DNA of 64,000 bases from contig NW_025813796.1 of assembly GCF_021917145.1 (NCBI RefSeq), forward strand, positions 1,159,411 to 1,223,410, read 5' to 3'. The position numbers and the translations under genes were made by a program. The DNA is from Hypomesus transpacificus (Eukaryota; Chordata; Actinopteri; Osmeriformes; Osmeridae). Below are positions 57,702 to 64,000 of the stretch, piece by piece. The notes below the pieces were generated by a model. It was given only the letters and a program-made list of their open reading frames with translations, was not told the origin of the DNA and did not search any database. The stretch's first letter is position 1; every line of letters starts with the position of its first letter.

Positions 57702-59577
57702 TCAATGACACATCCTCAGAGTCATCTCTTTCTGAACACAGACAGACAGACACATGTTCAGGCTGGGAGAACAAATTAATGGAAATTCCATTACATGCAA
57801 AGACAGATATCTCCACATGCAAAGTCACATAAGTGTTGCGCATAAATAAATAAACTTGCCAAGAGAACTATTTTCAAATGTTTTAGAGTCCATGTGCATA
57901 TCTCTCAGTCATGTGACCAGCGACAGTGTTCTGACAGTTGTTGAGATGTAAGCAGATGTTTTGACCTCTGAGGGGACACTGCAATCCTCAATAGCTACAA
58001 TGCTACAGCCTATATGGGTCAGACACTGAGTCAGGGCATTGGGGAATCTGTACAATAACAACGCGTACATGCCTACCCATTCCTCCCGTATACCCTCTTG
58101 TTCCTGCATGAGAAATGCTCCAGTGACATAACTCTTTGTTTCGATTATCCATTCACTCCCAAACATGATCCAGACCTCCTATTTATCTTAGCTTTTCTTT
58201 CTCTCTTTACTCTCTCTCTCTTTCCCTCCTCCTCCTCTCCCCCCCCCCCCCCCCCCCCCCCTCCCCAGTGAGGCCGCACTTGCAGTACGAATCTGCAGGC
58301 CACTGCAAGGCCGAGGGAGGAGTGAGATCGGCAGGAGCGGTCAGGAACCGTCTGCAGAGAAAAGTCCCAATCTGCTCATACTGGGCTACGCAGTCTGCAG
58401 TGATCCACAGAGTTCGACCTCGTGACAGTGAACTGTCCCCACAGCATGAGGAAGGCCTTGCTACTGCGGATGGGCAAGGACGCTGAAGAAAAAAGAAAAG
58501 AATCGCACCAACGCCGACACTACGCACCTTTTCCCGCCAGTCCCTCATGGGAAAATGGAACGAACCACACAGAGGGATTTTCATTGGGTCGCTCGAAGGA
58601 GGTTTCGAAAAACGCCTCATTCGGGTCCTGCCTAATGACTCCACCTGGTTTACTATCTGGGGCCGGGCAGACCTACACAGTAGGCTGCTCTCCAACAGAA
58701 CACCCTCCTATCTACGTGGGTGGTGGCCTTTACCCAGGCCGATCATGGGGATCTCTTATGATAATCTAGAGAAAGGAGCCATTGTGCTGCAGCTTGTTTG
58801 CCAAGCTTGTTCTGTTCCCCCCCCGTCCCCCCGTCCCCACCCCCCTTCCCCAGTGTTGGTCGTCTACTTGCGTTCTGTTTACAGAAGCCCTTTTGTTGCA
58901 CTTTTCAGCTCGGAGAGGGGCTATTTGAGGTGGTGTGCGAGTTAGGGGGAGCACTGTGGGCCCGTCTGTGGATTGAAGAACTATGGTGCTTCTATGAGGA
59001 CGGCCAAGGTTTCCATTGTGAAACATGGAGAAAGGCTACTCAGTCGGAGCAAGACCATGTCATCACTGTAAGCAATATAAGGTCCTTTATGTACGTAGAT
59101 GTGGGCCGAACGAGTGGGATTTGATCCAAATCGTCGGGAACGACGCGCCTGCACTCTGATCTTTTCCACTTCCCTAAAACATCATTTCTTAACCCAGACG
59201 ACACTTCCTGACTGAACTATAGTACTCCAGGTGGCCTCAAATGCCAAACTCTTCAGCAGTCCTCTAACGAAACAGGTCCGGGACGATGAAAGAAAAAGAC
59301 CGCCGCTTTTACCTTCTCACCATGCTACTCAATCCCCCAGAAGCCTACGCTGTGTGACACGGTCCCGTACTCACCAAAGGTTCCAGCTCCTTCCGGTCTA
59401 TGAGGTTGAGCTCCGTGCCAAAGAAGTAAAAGTGCTTGTAACAGGTGTTGACATGTGCCTCTGCTCCCATGACGATGATGCGGTCAAAGTGATGGATGTA
59501 GACGTGCACGAAGACCCTGAAGAGACGACACAGGATCTTCTTACAGATCTGGATGAAGTTCTTGGGGAAGGGGATAC
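57702..59577 (-). CDS. mob3b: MOB kinase activator 3B, C-terminal two coding exons (partial)
   Basis: MOB3 proteins are small zinc-binding adaptors of the MOB family; MOB3 members bind MST1 rather than activating NDR/LATS. Two exons are present: 59577-59375 ([19 protein letters not shown], then [20 protein letters not shown], then [11 protein letters not shown]) and 57731-57702 (KEMTLRMCH then TGA). These correspond to about the last 77 residues of a roughly 216-aa protein. Two zinc-ligand histidines of the fold lie in HVYIHHF. The last residues differ from human KEMTSRMCH by one. The first exon(s) are not seen up to position 64000, so the gene continues past the right edge. It is convergent with tek, in the same tek-mob3b neighbourhood as in human. 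MOB3B rather than MOB3A/3C is chosen mainly from that synteny. Confidence 0.93.
58239..58262. repeat. Poly(C) run
   Basis: A C homopolymer following a CT-rich stretch in the last mob3b intron. Confidence 0.85.
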
Positions 59578-61793
59578 CTGAGGGGAGAGCGAGAGGAGAG
59601 CGAGAACGAGAGCGAGAGAGAGTGAGAGAGAGAGTTAGTGCATAAGTTCTGGTGCATATATAATAAGTGCCACGGGGGCCCAAATAAAATCCTGGCCATC
59701 TGGACATACCATGGCTCAAATCCTCTTGGTATAACACACAACTATCCCATAGCCTAATGTGTTTTGACGTATGTATGTCGAACGCAGGGAAGTGACTTAG
59801 TAATGGACGACACAGGGCAACAAGCACCAGCGTTGACAGAACAGGGCTGGCACTGGCCCAGAATCTGACCACGCCATGTTGTGTGAAATCTGTGAAACAG
59901 GATGCCCTCTTTTTACCTATGCCTTTGGCACATTCCAGATGAAATGTGGCGTTCTTTCACCATCACCACTTTCATTGACCCACTCCTGCATTGGACTTTG
60001 CTGTGTTAATGTATTTGACGTGTGTGGGGTGAATTCTTTGCATAGCCTTGTCTTCGTAGTAGGCTTGTATGTGGGTTGAGTGGGTGTAATCGTTGTAAAA
60101 GATCCAGTGTCTTATAAGACAGATATACAGCACTGTTGCACCCACGCACAACATTAAATAAAGTTGCTGTCTTTTTGAATGTGACACAAACGTATGTGTG
60201 TTCTCATTCTCCCAATCACAGATACCAGCTCACCAACAAAGACAACTGCCAAACACAGTCCTGATAAACGTGAACATACCAACAAATCAACGTTGTCTTT
60301 GTGGTCTGGTGAATTATTATTTAAATCACTTTACCCCAAAGGATGCATCTTCAGATCTAATTTACTCAGATATTAAAGTAAACTCAGCGCGTCGTTTTCC
60401 CCCCCCCCCACACAGAGATTTTCTGACAGGCAGGTGGCATCAAAGAGCACAGTCGTTTTGTATGTGTGTGTTTGTGTGTGACTGACTCCCAGTCCTCATG
60501 TCGTCCACCACAGTCCTTTTCCTTTCAGCTCCCCATAAAGCCAGGAAACTGTCTGCTCTCACTCTGCCAAGTCCACTTAGCCTTCCTAAGAGAGACTGGC
60601 ATTGCCCTTAACCTCATTGGCAAGGAGTTTACATAACCAACCAATTAGCAATGTCGCCTCGTCACACTTCCCTCCCAATCACGTCTCGGCGGTTAGGTTT
60701 AGGGACGTTTTAGGGACGCACTATTAAACAGGGCCTCACATAACACGTATACATCCCATACACTTGTTCCGGACATATTACGAGCTGCCCTGAAAGCCTC
60801 TCACTTGGGACAAACGGACGGACAAACAGTGACAGCAGCACACCTGGCCTCCTTCAAACCCGACATAACATCTCTTTAAGTCTTCGTGTGGTCTCCTCCA
60901 CAGTAACCTCTCAAGGTTCAGTTTCCACACCGCGCCGGGTGGAAGAGAATGCCGGTTCATTCTCAGTCAATTATACAGCGAGTGTTGATAGACTAGGGGT
61001 GTTTACCGTATTATTATGGGCTGTGCTGTCGGTGGAGGGAATGAGAAAGGGGAAAAGAAGGAAGGAGGTTATGGAGAAAAGGAGAGAGTCGGCAAACAAG
61101 GAGGGGGATGGATTGAGGGATGGTGGGGGAGGAGAAAAAGGGTGGTGTCTTTTTCTTTTGGGGGGGGGGGGGGGGGGGTTGAGGGTGGAGGGCAAAGGAG
61201 AGAGGGGAGGTGAGGCTGGTATGGCTAAACAGAGAACTTTCCTTCCCACCAGGAAGCAGTGGGACAAGGAAGGGGGGTCGGAGTGCTGTGGAGAGAGGCA
61301 GGAAGAGGTCAAAGGGCGGCGCTACTATGAAGAGTCCGTCTGCACCCTGCGGCTGGCCTCGGCTCCTTCCCTCCCGCTAACTCCGTTGACTATCTTTGCA
61401 GTGCATTTCGTAGGGGATTAGTTCAGCGTTATTTGATACAAGTTTAGTGTATCAAAAGGTACCAAATGCCACACAGCAAATACTGAGCCCAAACTACTTT
61501 CCACTATAGGTCACCCTGACACTCAGTTAACCCATTTGGGACTTGACTTAGCAGACATACAGGCATCACTACTGTGACCTTGATTTCACACGAAAGACAG
61601 TCACTGACCCATACTCAGCCTATCTTTTGCATGCGCGTGTTTGTGTGTACGTGCATGTGTGTGTGTGTATGTGTGCATGTAGGCCTATGTGTGCGTAGAC
61701 AAGTGTGTGTATGTGTCGTTCCAGGGTGAGATCAATTAGGAGAGAGGTCTCCAGATACCGCACAGGATATCAGACCCCTCTCATAGCCAGGGC

Positions 61794-61907
<114 letters not shown>

Positions 61908-63055
61908 CAGAGCGATAGAGCGACAGAGAGACAGAGAGAGACCAGGAAGTGGCGTGGTGGAGAGGAGAGACATTGTCTACAGTCGCAGACATACAATCCT
62001 GTACCACAAGGCCCCCGAGAACAGCTACACACGGAGCTCAAGGTGAGGGGAAGAAACAGCAGGAAGTTGGCACTTGTACCAAAACATAAGAGGAGGAATA
62101 CAAAAAAAAAGAAATCTGAGTGGGTTCAGCAGAACATGGGTCATATTGAATGTGAATATACATACAACATACATTATGTGTGTACATTATTATATGTGGA
62201 ATCACTGGCGTCTGAGCCACCTCAGAAAATGAAAATGATGTTTGTCTGTATGTTGTCTTTCAATCTATGGACCTAGTAGGTGTCCAAAATAAAGCTTATG
62301 ATGATGATGATTCAACAAAGCAACAACTATTTTTTTTCTCGAAATGTAGCATTGACAGTATCAACACGGGTCCAGCCACTGGTTTCAACAACAGACACGA
62401 TGAGGCAGTCGACCTTGTCGCTGTCCATGCCAACCTGTACAGTCAGGCAGTAGAAGAATCCATTTGAGCCTGGCACCAACACATCAACAGATGGTGTCTT
62501 TGTCAGGGACAGTACAGTGCACGGGGAGCCAATCACAGGAGGCGGGCCACCACAATGCCGAAACAGAGTAGCAATGGTCTGGGATTATGACCTTGTTAGT
62601 TGTACCTTGTATGGATTTATCTAAGGCCTGTTCATGGGGATCCACATTTCCAGTTCGAGAAGATTTATCCGAGCTTTTGGTTCCAAATGATCTAGGCTGA
62701 TCTTTCTCAAATGCAAAAATCTATATGGTATCCTGTATAAAAGCTAGCCTGTATAAAAGCCCTTTTGTAGTATAAAATCTTTGCTAATGACATTGCCATC
62801 AAACCCCAACATATCAGCCTTTATACAAAAGTTACTGAGTTCATATTCACAAAACGTTGGAAATCCATCGTTTTATTCTCCAATCCAAAAAAGGCATTTA
62901 CGAATGTCCATTCATGAGGAAGTAACTGTGTGTTTGTTATGATAGTGACTAAGCTAGGAGTGGAGCGCTGCTCTGGGCTAGGGCACTGTGGTGCTGCTGC
63001 TAGCTTGCTGCCTCACTGGGTTCACGTCCTGGCCAAATTCAGCGTGGAGGCGTAC

Positions 63056-63077
63056 ACACACACACACACACACACAC
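63056..63077. repeat. (CA)n microsatellite
   Basis: A short perfect CA run in the mob3b intron. Confidence 0.9.
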
Positions 63078-64000
63078 GGGGTAATGCGTACCTCTGTAAA
63101 TGGATAATGAGAGGACAGAGTTCTGGGTAGTCATTATTAGGAGATTACTGGGCCTGTCCAAATGGAAATAGAGAGAGCATAGCAGCCCATCTATTCAGTG
63201 TGTTTGGCTTCTGCGGGGACCAAGGAGGGCTTTTGAGAAGACATGAAAATCTCTCTCCCTCTCCCTCTCTCCCAGTTCACTGGCCAACCCCACGTTCGAC
63301 AAAAAAAAAAACATTGCATACGCGGTCCTCACAAGAGATGCCAGGATACATTTACTTTTTCTCTCCAGAACAACAGGAGTAGAGAACAGAGCACGGATGG
63401 GAGCTGGCCGTTCTGCTTCACTACCTACGTTGCTTTGGGGGCTCCAGACTTCCCCGAAGCCCAGGGCAGATTACACACACATACGCGCAACAAATCGCTA
63501 TGCGTCGTGCGCTCAAAACACTGAGGGGAGTTTCCGTATTCAGTTAATGAGTTTAGTTGGGGCTTATAGTATCACAGGTATACTGTTTCGTTAAGAACAA
63601 CATCCTCTTAATGGTCATGAGCAGACTCCACACGTTTAGAAAAGGTTTTGAACGGGTCACAAGGGTTCTCCAGGTGGTACGACACAGGAAGTCCTATCCC
63701 ATGGCAGGAAGTGATCCCGCCACAGGCCATCTGAAGCAGACAAGAGTTGTGACAAAGCTGCTCTTTCCTGCAACATGAACTTTGACCCCTGCCGCCCCGG
63801 ATCGGACTGACTTTAATCCACAATGCACGTTTCAGGTCTAACAAGAACCAGGACGTTTACGATTTTGATATTCTGTTAAAGACCTAAATCATCAATGGGC
63901 CAGTCGTTATGGATCACCGATAATAGTAGGCCCCCAAAACAAGACAAGCTTTATTCAGGAACCCGAGAAGACCTTTACTATAATACAGATCCATCTTAGC

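Noticed and set aside
58207-58695. 162-aa minus ORF in the last mob3b intron
   Set aside because: It includes a poly(C)/(CT) stretch translation and shows no domain; the MOB3 reading frame skips it by splicing.

Overview
The window is nuclear DNA from a ray-finned (teleost) fish. The evidence is split vertebrate genes with GT-AG introns, dense dinucleotide and homopolymer repeats, a tRNA-derived fish SINE, a piggyBac-type MITE, and protein sequences that match vertebrate orthologues exon by exon. The species cannot be named from this sequence. Splice sites were placed by eye. For six genes the exon sums are multiples of three and give lengths close to the human proteins.

Left third, mostly minus strand: a fragment of an unrecognised multi-exon gene (114-578); a UDP-glucuronosyltransferase locus of the UGT2 type, with two alternative first exons feeding one set of constant exons (2176-5611); fktn (fukutin, 6254-9063); and fsd1l (11085-24078).

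Middle: ift74 (24730-38336, plus) starts 651 bp from the fsd1l start codon, head to head. A single interval carries an RFX-type X-box and other TATA-less promoter motifs. lrrc19 (26733-28402, minus) is nested in ift74 intron 7. ift74 introns carry a TTAA-flanked MITE, a G-rich minisatellite, a 300-bp pyrimidine tract and a GC-rich 30-bp-arm inverted repeat.

Right third: tek (TIE2 receptor tyrosine kinase, 42080-54334, plus) is complete in 24 coding exons. After it come a fish SINE, a short unrecognised two-pass membrane ORF (55276-55518, minus), and the last two coding exons of mob3b (57702-59577, minus), whose 5' exons lie beyond the window.

In human, fktn/fsd1l lie on 9q and ift74/lrrc19/tek/mob3b on 9p, so the head-to-head fsd1l-ift74 pair joins two blocks that are apart in human. 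The genes are functionally diverse: glycosyl conjugation, dystroglycan glycosylation, microtubule/cilium biology, renal or epithelial LRR signalling, angiopoietin signalling, and Hippo/MOB signalling. I see no operon-like system, CRISPR array or obviously undescribed pathway. The most interesting items are regulatory, structural or repeat features.
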